DNA from: Citromicrobium bathyomarinum
GTDB taxonomy: Bacteria > Pseudomonadota > Alphaproteobacteria > Sphingomonadales > Sphingomonadaceae
Reading direction: 5' to 3'
Assembly (NCBI RefSeq): GCF_021021475.1
Contig: NZ_JAINWL010000003.1
Coordinates: forward strand, 427,927-491,926
Length of the DNA stretch: 64,000 bases
The position numbers and the translations under genes are program-made. A model generated the notes under the pieces. It saw nothing but the letters and a program-made list of their open reading frames with translations. It ran no database searches and was not told the origin of the DNA. Every line of letters begins with the position of its first letter. Positions within the stretch are counted from its first letter, which is position 1. Below, piece by piece: positions 26,738 to 36,321 of this stretch.

Positions 26738-26851
26738 CATTGGTCTTGCCCGTGCGGACACTTCCGCGCCCCTGCGCCACGACCTCTCGGCCGAGTATGT
26801 TGACGCGAGGGAACCGCTGCGCGTGGGCGGCGGCGGGCTACTCCCCAGATG
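26738..26851 (-). promoter_or_regulatory. yybP-ykoY (Mn2+) riboswitch upstream of the GDT1 gene
   Basis: On the minus strand the conserved segments appear in order: GGGGAGTAG (26838-26846), GTCAACATAC (spanning 26795-26804), and GCAAGACC (26742-26749). The closing stem CATCTGG (26845-26851) pairs with CCAATG (26738-26743) with one bulged base. These are the hallmark elements of the manganese-sensing yybP-ykoY class. About 78 bases separate the aptamer from the GTG start and contain two mutually exclusive hairpins: 26705-26731, and arms 26675-26683 with 26712-26720, the latter ending one base short of the GGAG ribosome-binding site (26670-26673). Confidence 0.88.
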
Positions 26852-26901
26852 ACGGGCGCTGGTTAGCGGCGGGGAGGGCGGGGGGCAAGGTCTCACCATC
26901 T

Positions 26902-26938
26902 CGTCGGCCCGGACTTGATCCGGGCCAAGGCTTCTTTT
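26902..26938 (+). repeat. palindromic REP-like repeat, copy A
   Basis: Head CGTC, then GGCCCGG..CCGGGCC palindrome, then the tail AAGGCTTCTTTT. It lies 28 bases upstream of the GIY-YIG gene, in the same orientation. Confidence 0.65.
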
Positions 26939-26966
26939 CAACCACGCGCTCCGGCATAATGCCCAG

Positions 26967-27278
26967 ATGGAAAAGGGCGGCTGGGTATACCTCATGGCCA
27001 ACCGCTATCGCGGCGGAATGTATGTCGGCGTCACCGCAGACCTGATCGCGCGCGTACACCAGCACCGCAGCGGCAAAGGCTCGGATCACGTGGCGCAGAC
27101 CGGGACGACCCTGCTCGTCTACGCCGAAAGCCACGAGGATATCGAAGCCGCCATCGCCCGCGAGAAACTCGTCAAGAAATGGCGCCGCGAATGGAAATTC
27201 GCACTAATCGAGGCGGAGAACCCCGAGTGGAATGACCTGTGGGAGGTATGGTTCGACGGGGATAACGCACGCCCCTAG
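26967..27278 (+). CDS. GIY-YIG nuclease-domain small protein
   Basis: 103-residue single-domain GIY-YIG protein (UvrC/intron-endonuclease catalytic fold). Seen: WVYLMANRYRGGMYVGVT, where the GIY and YIG positions read VYL and YVG; the catalytic Arg region DLIARVHQHRSG; a conserved Glu in AIAREKLVKKWRREWK; and the end NPEWNDLW. Free-standing proteins of this sort are common in alphaproteobacteria, often in several copies, and their role is unsettled. It is embedded in a cluster of palindromic repeats (one upstream, three downstream), which suggests a mobile or repeat-associated element. A functional nuclease is plausible but not shown. Confidence 0.88.
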   Translation: MEKGGWVYLMANRYRGGMYVGVTADLIARVHQHRSGKGSDHVAQTGTTLLVYAESHEDIEAAIAREKLVKKWRREWKFALIEAENPEWNDLWEVWFDGDNARP

Positions 27279-27284
27279 CAACAT

Positions 27285-27324
27285 CGTCGGGCCGTGCTCG
27301 ACACGGCCCAAGGCTCCCCTTCTT
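27285..27324 (+). repeat. palindromic REP-like repeat, copy B
   Basis: CGTC head, GGGCCGTG/CACGGCCC palindrome around CTCGA, tail AAGGCTCCCCTTCTT. It begins 7 bases after the GIY-YIG stop codon, in the same orientation as copy A. Confidence 0.65.
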
Positions 27325-27337
27325 CCCCGCCAAGCCA

Positions 27338-27379
27338 AAAGAAGCCCTGGCCCGTGTCAAGCACGGGCCGACGGGGATG
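27338..27379 (-). repeat. palindromic REP-like repeat, copy C (inverted)
   Basis: On the minus strand: CGTC, GGCCCGTG/CACGGGCC palindrome around CTTGA, tail AGGGCTTCTTTT. Opposite in orientation to B, about 14 bases away, so B and C form a tail-to-tail pair. Confidence 0.65.
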
Positions 27380-27402
27380 GATAGGCGCTACACACCCACC
27401 AA

Positions 27403-27440
27403 CGTCATCCCGGCCCCCGAGCCGGGATCAGGCTTCTTTG
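27403..27440 (+). repeat. palindromic REP-like repeat, copy D
   Basis: CGTCATCCCGGC, short spacer, GCCGGGATC, tail AGGCTTCTTTG. The arms differ from A-C, while the CGTC head and GGCTTCTTT tail are shared. The 8929-8953 palindrome matches its head. Confidence 0.65.
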
Positions 27441-27459
27441 GACGACACTCTCTTGCGAG

Positions 27460-27662
27460 CTAGTCGTTCAACTTCACAGAAACGCAGGCGTTGAACCGGC
27501 CAGATTCGCCGTCTTGACGATACCAAACGCCAGTCACGTCAAAATACTCGAAATAGCCACCAGCGTCCCTCGAGATTGTTTCACCAATCCGAGGCATCGC
27601 GGGGAAATTGCCTGCAAAGAGCAGTGTATCGCCATGTTCTCCCGCGAAGACCTCGACTTTCA

Positions 27663-27663
<1 letters not shown>
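27460..27663 (-). CDS. small protein of unknown function overlapping ettA
   Basis: 67 residues beginning MKVEVFAGEHGDTLLFAG and ending NACVSVKLND; strongly beta-strand-like, no signal or membrane segment. The ATG shares a base with the ettA TGA (TGATG), and GAGG lies 3-6 bases upstream inside ettA, which argues for real, coupled translation. I do not recognise a family. Base composition is visibly less GC-rich than the neighbours. Confidence 0.65.
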
Positions 27664-29336
<1,673 letters not shown>

Positions 29337-29449
29337 CGTGGGTCCTTCGGATCAATCTGTCGGGTTCGGGAATTGGGCGGTGAGATAGGCGCGAAGGGGC
29401 GAGGGGGCAAGCGTCCGCCCGCCCGCGCACCCACACGACAGGATGTTCT

Positions 29450-30379
29450 ATGCACGTTGCAGTTATCGGGGCCGGAATGGCCGGGCTTACATGCGCCTCT
29501 CGCTTGGTCGAGGCGGGCCACAATGTCGCGGTGTTCGACAAGGGGCGCGGGCCGGGCGGGCGCATGGCGACTCGCCGGGTGGAGCATGACGGGGCGACCT
29601 TCCGCTTCGATCACGGCGCGCAATATTTCACCGCGCGCGAGATGGCGTTCCAGACGCAGGTGCGCGCGTGGGAGGCGGATGGCATCGTCGCGCCCTGGCC
29701 CGCCGCCAAGGAAGGCGCATGGGTCGGCACGCCGGGGATGAACGCGCCGATCCGGGCGATGGCAGAGGCCCTGGAGGTGCGCTTCGGCACGCGGATTGCG
29801 GGGCTGGTGCCCGATCGCGGTGGCTGGCGGCTGGAGGGCGAGGGCGCACCCGACGACCGCTTCGACGCGGTGGTGATCGCGGTCCCCGCCGAACAGGCGG
29901 CGCCGCTGCTCGCCGTCCACGCACCCGATTTCGCCGAGGATGCGCGCGATGTGAAAAGCGAACCGTGCTGGACCGCGATGGTCGCGTTCGAGAGCCGGGT
30001 CGACGCGCCCGACACTCTGGCCGATGAAGGCGCGATCGGCTGGGCGGCGCGCAACTCGGCCAAGCCGGGGCGCGATGCGGACCAGGAATGCTGGGTGATT
30101 CAGGCCAATCCGCGCTGGTCGCGCGCCCAGCTGGAGCGGGAGGCGGAGAATGTCGGCGAGGAACTGCTCGCCCATTTCGCCCGCGCGGTCGGCGATCTGC
30201 CGCCGGTCCTGTTCAGCAGCGCGCACCGCTGGCGCTATGCCAAGTGCGAGAAGAACGATGCGGGCGCGCTGTGGGACGCTGGGCTGCGCATCGGCGTGTG
30301 CGGAGACTGGCTGTCGGGCCCGCGGGTCGAGAACGCGTTTCTCTCCGGTCTGGCGCTGGCCCGGCGCATCGCAGGTTAG
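29450..30379 (+). CDS. FAD-dependent oxidoreductase (renalase/amine-oxidase-like)
   Basis: 309 residues. N-terminal FAD-binding Rossmann motif VAVIGAGMAGLTCASRL, then FDKGRGPGGRMATRR, which matches the renalase-like subgroup, FDHGAQYFTAR, and the C-terminal FAD motif GLRIGVCGDWLSGPRVENAFLSG. Likely cytoplasmic; substrate unknown. It is divergent from ettA and followed at 38 bases by the L,D-transpeptidase gene. Confidence 0.87.
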   Translation: MHVAVIGAGMAGLTCASRLVEAGHNVAVFDKGRGPGGRMATRRVEHDGATFRFDHGAQYFTAREMAFQTQVRAWEADGIVAPWPAAKEGAWVGTPGMNAPIRAMAEALEVRFGTRIAGLVPDRGGWRLEGEGAPDDRFDAVVIAVPAEQAAPLLAVHAPDFAEDARDVKSEPCWTAMVAFESRVDAPDTLADEGAIGWAARNSAKPGRDADQECWVIQANPRWSRAQLEREAENVGEELLAHFARAVGDLPPVLFSSAHRWRYAKCEKNDAGALWDAGLRIGVCGDWLSGPRVENAFLSGLALARRIAG

Positions 30380-30417
30380 TCGGGGAACGGCTTGCGCGCT
30401 GCCGCCGTTCGGGTGGC

Positions 30418-31497
30418 ATGAACAGGATATTCAGCCCGCTGTGCCTCGCCCTTTCCCTCACCGCGCTGGCGGGCTGCGGCCTGCAAGGAACCGACACCGA
30501 CAAGGATGAACAGACGCCTGTCCAGCGCAAGGCTGAGACGCCTGCCGCGACCGGCGGCTACGACGATCCGCGCACCGCTGCCGAGCCGGAAGCGAGCGTG
30601 AGCGATGGCAAGCTCTCGCTCACACTGCCCGACGGCGTGACGCAGGAGATGCTGGGCGACCGCACGCCGGAGATGATCGCGGTGCAGGTGATGCTGGACC
30701 ACACGGCCCACGCGCCCGGCGTGATCGATGGCTTCGGCGGCGGCAATACCGACAGCGCGATCCGCTATTTTCGCGAGGCGCATGGAATGTCCGCCGATGG
30801 CGGGGTCGATGGCAAGCTGCTGCAGGCGCTGTTCGACGAGACGAGCGGCGATGTCTTCCGCACCTACACCGTGACCGAGAAGGACGCGAATGGGCCGTTT
30901 AAGAAGCTGCCCGAAGACTTCGCCGACATGGCCGAAATGGATGCACTGGGCTACGAAACCCCGCTGGAGATGCTGGCCGAGCGGTTCCATATGGACGCGG
31001 GGTTCCTGCAGACGCTCAACCCCGACGCCGATTTCGGCAAGGCCGGCACGAAGCTGGTGATCGTGAGCCACGGCAACGAGAAGGTGCCCGCCGATATTGC
31101 CAAGCTCGAGGTGCGCAAAAACGAGGGCAGGCTGGTCGCGTTCGATGACGCGGGCGAGATCGTCGCCAGCTTCCCCGCCAGCATCGGCAGCGTCGAATTC
31201 CCGAGCCCGAGCGGGTCGATGGCGGTCAACACCGTCGCGCCCGAACCCAACTACACGTTCGATGGCGACAAGCAGGAGTGGGGGCCGGACGGCACCTTCA
31301 TCCTCCCGCCGGGGCCGAACAATCCGGTCGGCGGAACATGGATCGACCTGACCAAGGACGGCTACGGCATCCACGGCACGCCGGACCCGGACTTCATCGC
31401 CAAGGGAGAGAGCCACGGCTGCGTGCGGCTGACCAACTGGAATGCCGCCGCGCTCGCCAAGGCGATCGAGAAGGGCACCAAGGTGGTGTTCGCATGA
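30418..31497 (+). CDS. L,D-transpeptidase lipoprotein (YkuD family)
   Basis: 359-residue predicted lipoprotein (lipobox LTALAGC within the first 20 residues) that would crosslink peptidoglycan or attach proteins to it. An N-terminal helical peptidoglycan-binding-like region and a LysM-like stretch (DTYTVT-type TYTVTEKDANGP to GTKLVIVSHGN) precede the catalytic YkuD domain with GYGIHGTPDPDF and SHGCVRLTN, catalytic Cys near residue 334. The ATG at 30418 begins the signal peptide. The DUF427 gene follows after 16 bases. Confidence 0.88.
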   Translation: MNRIFSPLCLALSLTALAGCGLQGTDTDKDEQTPVQRKAETPAATGGYDDPRTAAEPEASVSDGKLSLTLPDGVTQEMLGDRTPEMIAVQVMLDHTAHAPGVIDGFGGGNTDSAIRYFREAHGMSADGGVDGKLLQALFDETSGDVFRTYTVTEKDANGPFKKLPEDFADMAEMDALGYETPLEMLAERFHMDAGFLQTLNPDADFGKAGTKLVIVSHGNEKVPADIAKLEVRKNEGRLVAFDDAGEIVASFPASIGSVEFPSPSGSMAVNTVAPEPNYTFDGDKQEWGPDGTFILPPGPNNPVGGTWIDLTKDGYGIHGTPDPDFIAKGESHGCVRLTNWNAAALAKAIEKGTKVVFA

Positions 31498-31513
31498 CCG
31501 GCAGGTGCACCGC

Positions 31514-32011
31514 ATGAAACGGCCCGATCCGATCCCGCCCGGCCCGGGGCAGGAAAGCGTGTGGGACTATCCGCGCCCCGCGATTGCCGAACCGACCGAC
31601 GTCCACATCGTGATCGAGCATCGCGGTGTGCGGGTCGCTGAGACGCGGGCCGCGATCCGCGTGCTCGAAACCAGTCACCCGCCCCAGTACTACATTCCCC
31701 CGCAGGACATCACCAATGGCGTGCTGGAGCCCGCGCCGGGCCGCTCGCTATGCGAGTGGAAGGGGCAGGCGCGCTACTGGGATGTCGTCGCCGGGGGCGA
31801 TCGGCTGGCCAAGGTCGGCTGGAGCTATTCCGACCCCACGCCGGGTTTTCGCATCCTGACCGACCACGTCGCCTTCTACCCCGCACCGTTCGACCGGATC
31901 ACAGTGGATGGAGAGGTCGTGACCCCGCAGCCGGGCGAATTCTATGGAGGGTGGATCACGTCGCGGGTGGTCGGCCCGTTCAAGGGCGTTCCCGGCAGCC
32001 GCTTCTGGTGA
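31514..32011 (+). CDS. DUF427-family protein
   Basis: 165 residues with the DUF427 pattern: VWDYPRPA, VHIVIEHRGVRVAETRAAIRVLETSHPPQYYIPPQDI, CEWKGQARYWDV and the end FYGGWITSRVVGPFKG. The family is small, soluble and of uncertain function; some members have been grouped with nucleotidyltransferase-like folds. Likely in one operon with the L,D-transpeptidase upstream. Confidence 0.85.
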   Translation: MKRPDPIPPGPGQESVWDYPRPAIAEPTDVHIVIEHRGVRVAETRAAIRVLETSHPPQYYIPPQDITNGVLEPAPGRSLCEWKGQARYWDVVAGGDRLAKVGWSYSDPTPGFRILTDHVAFYPAPFDRITVDGEVVTPQPGEFYGGWITSRVVGPFKGVPGSRFW

Positions 32012-32024
32012 TTGGCCGGAGCGC

Positions 32025-32432
32025 CTAGCGCACGATCACCACCACGGTGCTCATCAGCCGACGCGCGGCGGTCCAGATCGAATTGCGGCCCGCGCGGCCG
32101 ATCATGTCCTCCACCAGCTCGTCGAACACGCCGCGTTCGTTGCGCGCGGCGGCGGTGCACAGGTCCACCAGCAGCATCTCGTCATAGCTCAGTGCCATCT
32201 GGCACGGCCGGTTGAGCGCGATCGGCTCGGGCCATGCCCTGCCAGCCTCGTCCATGAAGACGTGAAACGGGCGCACCGCGTCCGGCGTACCGATCTGCGC
32301 GGCGAGCGTGCGGCAGCTATATTTGCCCTCGCACCGGGCGAGGTGGACGTAGCGCATTGCGCACACCAGCCGAGCGTGGATCGCCGCGACATCGTCGAGG
32401 TTGGGGGTTGCGAGCAGCGTGTGCAAAGTCAT
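32025..32432 (-). CDS. hypothetical protein
   Basis: 135 residues, no recognised family, signal or membrane segment. Helical pattern with MTLHTLLATPNLDDVAAIHARLVCAMRYVHLAR and a hydrophobic C-terminus (RRLMSTVVVIVR). The ATG at 32432 is preferred since AGGG lies 8 bases upstream; an ATG at 32453 falls inside a palindrome. It converges with the DUF427 gene. Confidence 0.6.
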   Translation of the reverse strand: MTLHTLLATPNLDDVAAIHARLVCAMRYVHLARCEGKYSCRTLAAQIGTPDAVRPFHVFMDEAGRAWPEPIALNRPCQMALSYDEMLLVDLCTAAARNERGVFDELVEDMIGRAGRNSIWTAARRLMSTVVVIVR

Positions 32433-32451
32433 CGGTTGAGCCCTGTCTATC

Positions 32452-32510
32452 ATTGCGAGTGCTTCGCAATAGCGTTTAAAGCCTGCTTGCAGGGCGCGTC
32501 AAGCAGGCTT
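32452..32510. repeat. two adjacent inverted repeats in a divergent intergenic region
   Basis: First ATTGCGA (32452-32458) with TCGCAAT (32464-32470); second AAGCCTGCTTG (32479-32489) with CAAGCAGGCTT (32500-32510), a perfect 11-base pair of arms around a 10-base loop. Between the hypothetical gene and the M28 peptidase gene. Could be a dispersed palindromic repeat, or an mRNA hairpin; no clean T-run. Confidence 0.6.
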
Positions 32511-32577
32511 CCCCAAAAACACCTCCGACTGTCGACAGGCTTGGCAGATCGTGGCGAGTGGCTTAGCGCTGCGGGCC

Positions 32578-33981
32578 ATGAAAACTTCGCTCGTCGCGCT
32601 CGCTGCGCTCTCGCTCGCCGCCCCGTTCTCGGCTTCTCCCGCTCTTGCTCAGGAGGCGCCCGACCGGCTCTCCGCAGTGGCCGATGAGGCGCTGGCAAGC
32701 GACACCGCCGCGTGGGACTTCGTCGAAGGGATCACCACCGAGGTCGGCCCCCGTCAGGCGGGCACCGAAGCGGAACAGCGCGGGCGCGACTGGGCGGTGA
32801 AATGGCTTCGCGCCAATGGCTTCCGCAATGTCGCCGACGAACCCTACCAAATGCAGACCTGGGTGCCCGGCAGTAACGCGACCGCACGCGTCACCGCGCC
32901 CTATGCGCAAGACCTGATGATCGTGCCGCTGGGCAATAGCGCCAGCACGGGCGAAGCGGGGATCGAGGCCGAAGTGGTCTATTTCCCCAGCTACGCCGAT
33001 CTCGCCGCCGCGCCCGAAGGTTCGCTGACCGGCAAGATCGCCTTCATCAGTCACGATATGCGTCCGACCCAGGATGGCTCGGGCTACGGCTTTGCCGGGC
33101 CGGTTCGCTGGACCGGCGCAGGGCTCGCCGCGAGCAAGGGCGCCGTCGCGACCGTGATCCGCTCCATCGGCACCGAGACCGAGCGTACGCCGCATACCGG
33201 CGGCACCAGCTTCCCCGACGGCGTTGCGCCGACTCCGGCAGGCGCGTTGTCCAACCCGGATGCCGACAATCTGGAGCGGATGTTCGCCCGCGCGGCGAAA
33301 ACCGGGGGCGGCAAGCCGATCACCATGAAGCTGGTGCTGACCCCGCGCGTGATCGGCGAGGCGACCAGCGGCAACGTGGTCGGCGAGATCGTCGGCCGCG
33401 ATCCCTCGCTGCCGCCGGTGCTGCTCGCCTGTCACCTCGACAGCTGGTGGAACGGCACCGGCGCGTTCGACGATGGCGCAGGCTGCGGGATCGTGGCGGC
33501 CGCCGCGCTCAACGTCGCCAAGGCGGGTCAGCCGCTGCGGACCATCCGCGTGCTGTTCGCCGGGGCAGAGGAAGTCGGCCTGTTCGGCAGCACCGCCTAT
33601 TCCGAGGCACATATCGACGAGCCGATCGCGGTCGGTATCGAAAGCGATTTCGGCGCGGACCGAATCTGGCGGATCGACAGCAATTTCACCGCCTCCAACC
33701 CCGATCTCTACGGCAAGCTGGCGCGGGCCGTCGCCCGCTTCGGCGTCGCACCCTCGCGCGAAGTCGCCACCGGCGGTGCGGATATCAACATCGTGCGCGA
33801 CCAGGGCGGGGCGCTGATCGATCTGCAGCAGGATGGCAGCCGCTATTTCGACCTGCACCACACCAACAACGATACGCTGGACAAGATCGACCCGGCGCAG
33901 CTGCGCCAGAACGTGGCGGTGTACACGCAGGTGGCGGGCATTCTCGCCAACACGCGCGAGCCGTTCAAGCCGGCGGAGTGA
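32578..33981 (+). CDS. secreted M28/M20-type metallopeptidase (carboxypeptidase Q-like)
   Basis: 467 residues with a signal peptide (LAALSLAAPFSASPALAQ). The catalytic domain has the two-zinc aminopeptidase/carboxypeptidase pattern: ACHLDSW near residue 285, FDDGAG near 298, GAEEVGL near 330, ESDFGADR about 350, and DLHHTNNDT close to the C-terminus. A PA-domain-like insert precedes it. Probably digests peptides in the periplasm or outside the cell. The ATG at 32578 starts the signal peptide. Confidence 0.87.
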   Translation: MKTSLVALAALSLAAPFSASPALAQEAPDRLSAVADEALASDTAAWDFVEGITTEVGPRQAGTEAEQRGRDWAVKWLRANGFRNVADEPYQMQTWVPGSNATARVTAPYAQDLMIVPLGNSASTGEAGIEAEVVYFPSYADLAAAPEGSLTGKIAFISHDMRPTQDGSGYGFAGPVRWTGAGLAASKGAVATVIRSIGTETERTPHTGGTSFPDGVAPTPAGALSNPDADNLERMFARAAKTGGGKPITMKLVLTPRVIGEATSGNVVGEIVGRDPSLPPVLLACHLDSWWNGTGAFDDGAGCGIVAAAALNVAKAGQPLRTIRVLFAGAEEVGLFGSTAYSEAHIDEPIAVGIESDFGADRIWRIDSNFTASNPDLYGKLARAVARFGVAPSREVATGGADINIVRDQGGALIDLQQDGSRYFDLHHTNNDTLDKIDPAQLRQNVAVYTQVAGILANTREPFKPAE

Positions 33982-34043
33982 CGGGGCGAGGGGGCCTGGC
34001 GGGATAGCCGGCCCCAGACCCGCCTGCCGTGCGTTGGGGACCC

Positions 34044-35306
34044 ATGGACAAGGCCACCTTCGGTTTCGACCCCTACCACATTCTGCTGACCGGCTGCGGC
34101 CTGGCGATCATCGCCGCCTACTGGCTGCCGCGCTATTTCCGGGGGCGGGAGCCGGCCGCATCGGGCCTGCTGATTCTGGGCGGGCTGGCCGTTTTCGGGC
34201 TGCTGCCCGGCGTGCCCGACGCGCTGAACCCGATCGACAGGCCGCGCGTGTGGGAACTGGCATCTGAATTCGCGGTGATCATCGCGCTGTTCGGCACCGG
34301 CCTCCGGATTGACAAGATCCGCGGCCACAACCTCTGGAACACCACCATCCGGATGCTAACCATCGCGATGCCGCTGTGCATCCTGTCGGTGGTCGTGCTG
34401 GGCTTGGGGATTGGTCTGTCGCTCGCCGGGTCGGTGTTGCTGGCGGCGGTGCTGGCCCCGACCGACCCGGTGCTGGCCGCCGACGTGCAGGTCGGCCCGC
34501 CGCTCGAAGGGGGCGAACACCCGGTCCGATTCGCACTCACGACCGAGGCTGGCCTGAACGACGGGCTGGCCTTCCCCTTCGTCTATCTGGCGATCTTCAT
34601 CGTCGCGGCGACTGGTGGGGTGGGCGAGTGGATCGGCGAATGGCTGGGCTTTTACGTCGTGTACAAGATCGCGGTTGGCGTAATTGCGGGCTGCGCCGCC
34701 GGATGGGTTCTCGGCCGGGTGCTGTTCACTCTTCCGGGAGATAATCCGCTGGCCAATGCCGGAACCGGGGTGATCGCGCTGGCCGGTGTGCTGGTCACCT
34801 ATGGCCTGACCGAACTGATTGAGGGCTATGGCTTCATCGCCGCTTTCTTCATGGGGCTGGTGCTGCGCCGCAAGGAGGCGGAGCATGAGTATCATGGGCG
34901 GCTGCACAGCTTTTCGAGCGCGCTGGAACACTCGGTTACCGCCGTGCTGCTGGTGCTGCTGGGCGGCGCGATTCCGGCGCTGCTGGGTTATCTCGACTGG
35001 CAGCACGCGCTGCTGGGCGTTGCGCTGATCTTCATCATCCGCCCGATCAGCGGGATGCTGGCCCTGTGGGGCGATCCGATGTCGCTGCGCCAGCGCGGGG
35101 TGGTCGCCTTCTACGGGGTGCGGGGGATCGGTTCGATCTATTACCTCGCCTACGCCGGCGGCCAGCTGAACCTGGTGGACGAGGGCGCGCTGTGGGCGAC
35201 GGTCACTTTCACGATCCTGCTATCGACCATCGTCCACGGCTTCAGCGCGGGCAGCGTGGTGTGGGCGGCGACCCACGAAGGCGAGCGGCCAAGCGAGCCG
35301 ACCTGA
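34044..35306 (+). CDS. CPA1-family cation:proton antiporter (NhaP-like)
   Basis: 420-residue polytopic membrane protein, probably exchanging Na+ or K+ for H+. Core motifs: VLAPTDPVLAADVQVGPP in the first half and TTEAGLNDGLAFPF in the second, the latter holding the N-D ion-binding pair of CPA1 proteins. Late helices include GVRGIGSIYYLAYA. No cytoplasmic TrkA-like domain. It stands alone after the M28 peptidase gene. Confidence 0.88.
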   Translation: MDKATFGFDPYHILLTGCGLAIIAAYWLPRYFRGREPAASGLLILGGLAVFGLLPGVPDALNPIDRPRVWELASEFAVIIALFGTGLRIDKIRGHNLWNTTIRMLTIAMPLCILSVVVLGLGIGLSLAGSVLLAAVLAPTDPVLAADVQVGPPLEGGEHPVRFALTTEAGLNDGLAFPFVYLAIFIVAATGGVGEWIGEWLGFYVVYKIAVGVIAGCAAGWVLGRVLFTLPGDNPLANAGTGVIALAGVLVTYGLTELIEGYGFIAAFFMGLVLRRKEAEHEYHGRLHSFSSALEHSVTAVLLVLLGGAIPALLGYLDWQHALLGVALIFIIRPISGMLALWGDPMSLRQRGVVAFYGVRGIGSIYYLAYAGGQLNLVDEGALWATVTFTILLSTIVHGFSAGSVVWAATHEGERPSEPT

Positions 35307-35365
35307 GCGGTCCGCGCTGATGCCTCGATGATCGACGCGATTGACAGTTTAAGAGGTTCTCTAAC

Positions 35366-35377
35366 TTGACTTGTCAA
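35366..35377. promoter_or_regulatory. short palindrome in the promoter region of the small membrane-protein gene
   Basis: TTGACTTGTCAA: five-base arms around TT. A -35-like TTGACA lies at 35341-35346, and a TTGACT that is part of the palindrome lies 47-58 bases before the TTG start. May be an operator; unproven. Confidence 0.35.
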
Positions 35378-35423
35378 ATGCCCCAAAAGTAAGGTTTTTC
35401 AGCGAACTTGTTAGGAGCGACCC

Positions 35424-35573
35424 TTGGCCAGCCGAATCCCCAATACCGAAGAAGGTCGCCAAGCCTATTTCAAACGCCGCCGCGACCGCAAGACGCTCGG
35501 CAAGGCGATCGTGATCGGTCTGCTGCTGCTTGCTGCGGCGCTGCTGGGCGTGGCCTACGCGCAAGGGCTTTGA
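35424..35573 (+). CDS. 49-residue single-pass membrane protein
   Basis: Very basic N-terminus (residues 12-27, QAYFKRRRDRKTLGK) followed by one helix, IVIGLLLLAAALLGVAYA, near the C-terminus. The start is TTG at 35424 with AGGAG at 35412-35416, 7 bases away; no ATG is available, and the frame is intact to TGA at 35571. This type of tiny protein is easily missed by gene finders. Function unknown. Confidence 0.65.
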   Translation: MASRIPNTEEGRQAYFKRRRDRKTLGKAIVIGLLLLAAALLGVAYAQGL

Positions 35574-35793
35574 TTCTCCTCGTCTAGCAACCCCGAGATC
35601 GGGGCGAGCAGGCGCGGGAGCAGACTGACCAGTCGGCCCCGTGGTGCCTGTTCCACCCGCAGGACGACAGCGACCGCACGCCGGAAGAAGCCCGCTTCGA
35701 GGACGCACGATCCGCGCCACAAGATCCGGATCGCGGTACGCCGTTGATCGATGCAGTATTGCTTGGAGGCGGCCGCGCCTATCTGGCTGCGGG

Positions 35794-36321
35794 TTATTCT
35801 GGCCAATCGCGTCGTTCGCTGAAATCCGCTCCGCTTCGTGCGCCGCGGTGGATGCCGGGCTGGTCGAAGAAGGAATGGTCTGCGGGCTGGTCGGTCACCC
35901 AGTCGGTGACAAGCCGCCGCTTCGCGATGCGCCACTCACCATTCCTGCAGGCGTATTCGTCGACATAACGGCCCGCGATGAACAGGTCGCGCGGTGCGCC
36001 GTCCTCGCCGGTGCTGTTGTGCCACGCCTGAAAATAGCATTCCCCGCTCGCGGTGTCCGCACCGGTGAAGGTGATCGACACCTGTCCCAGCTGATGGTGC
36101 GAGGCACCGGCCTGGCCGAGGAATTGCTGGCAGAAGGCGACGAATTCGTCCGGCCCGCCTGCCGACAGCCCGGCATCGACATGCGCGTCGTCGTGGAAGG
36201 CGCTGCGCTGAAGCGGGGCATCGAGCCGGTCGAGTCCGCGCACGTAGCGCTGTACTGCTGCAGTAATATCGCGCCGCGCTGCGAGATCCCGAACTTCCGC
36301 TTCCAGGTCGAACCCGCTCAT
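35794..36321 (-). CDS. SnoaL/NTF2-like protein
   Basis: About 175 residues, SnoaL-like (NTF2 fold, ketosteroid-isomerase-like) domain: DLAARRDITAAVQRYVRGLDRLD, then AFHDDAHVDAG, GGPDEFVAFC and FIAGRYVDEYACRNGEWRIA, the typical order of strands. Such proteins often act beside catabolic dioxygenases; none is adjacent here. The ATG at 36321 overlaps the stop of a 37-codon ORF by ATGA; a TTG at 36336 is less likely. Confidence 0.78.
   Translation of the reverse strand: MSGFDLEAEVRDLAARRDITAAVQRYVRGLDRLDAPLQRSAFHDDAHVDAGLSAGGPDEFVAFCQQFLGQAGASHHQLGQVSITFTGADTASGECYFQAWHNSTGEDGAPRDLFIAGRYVDEYACRNGEWRIAKRRLVTDWVTDQPADHSFFDQPGIHRGARSGADFSERRDWPE

Noticed and set aside
35574..35793. Open frame on the plus strand with codon-like composition between the small membrane protein and the SnoaL gene
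   Set aside because: No start codon with a ribosome-binding site, preceded by a stop, no recognised family; treated as non-coding.
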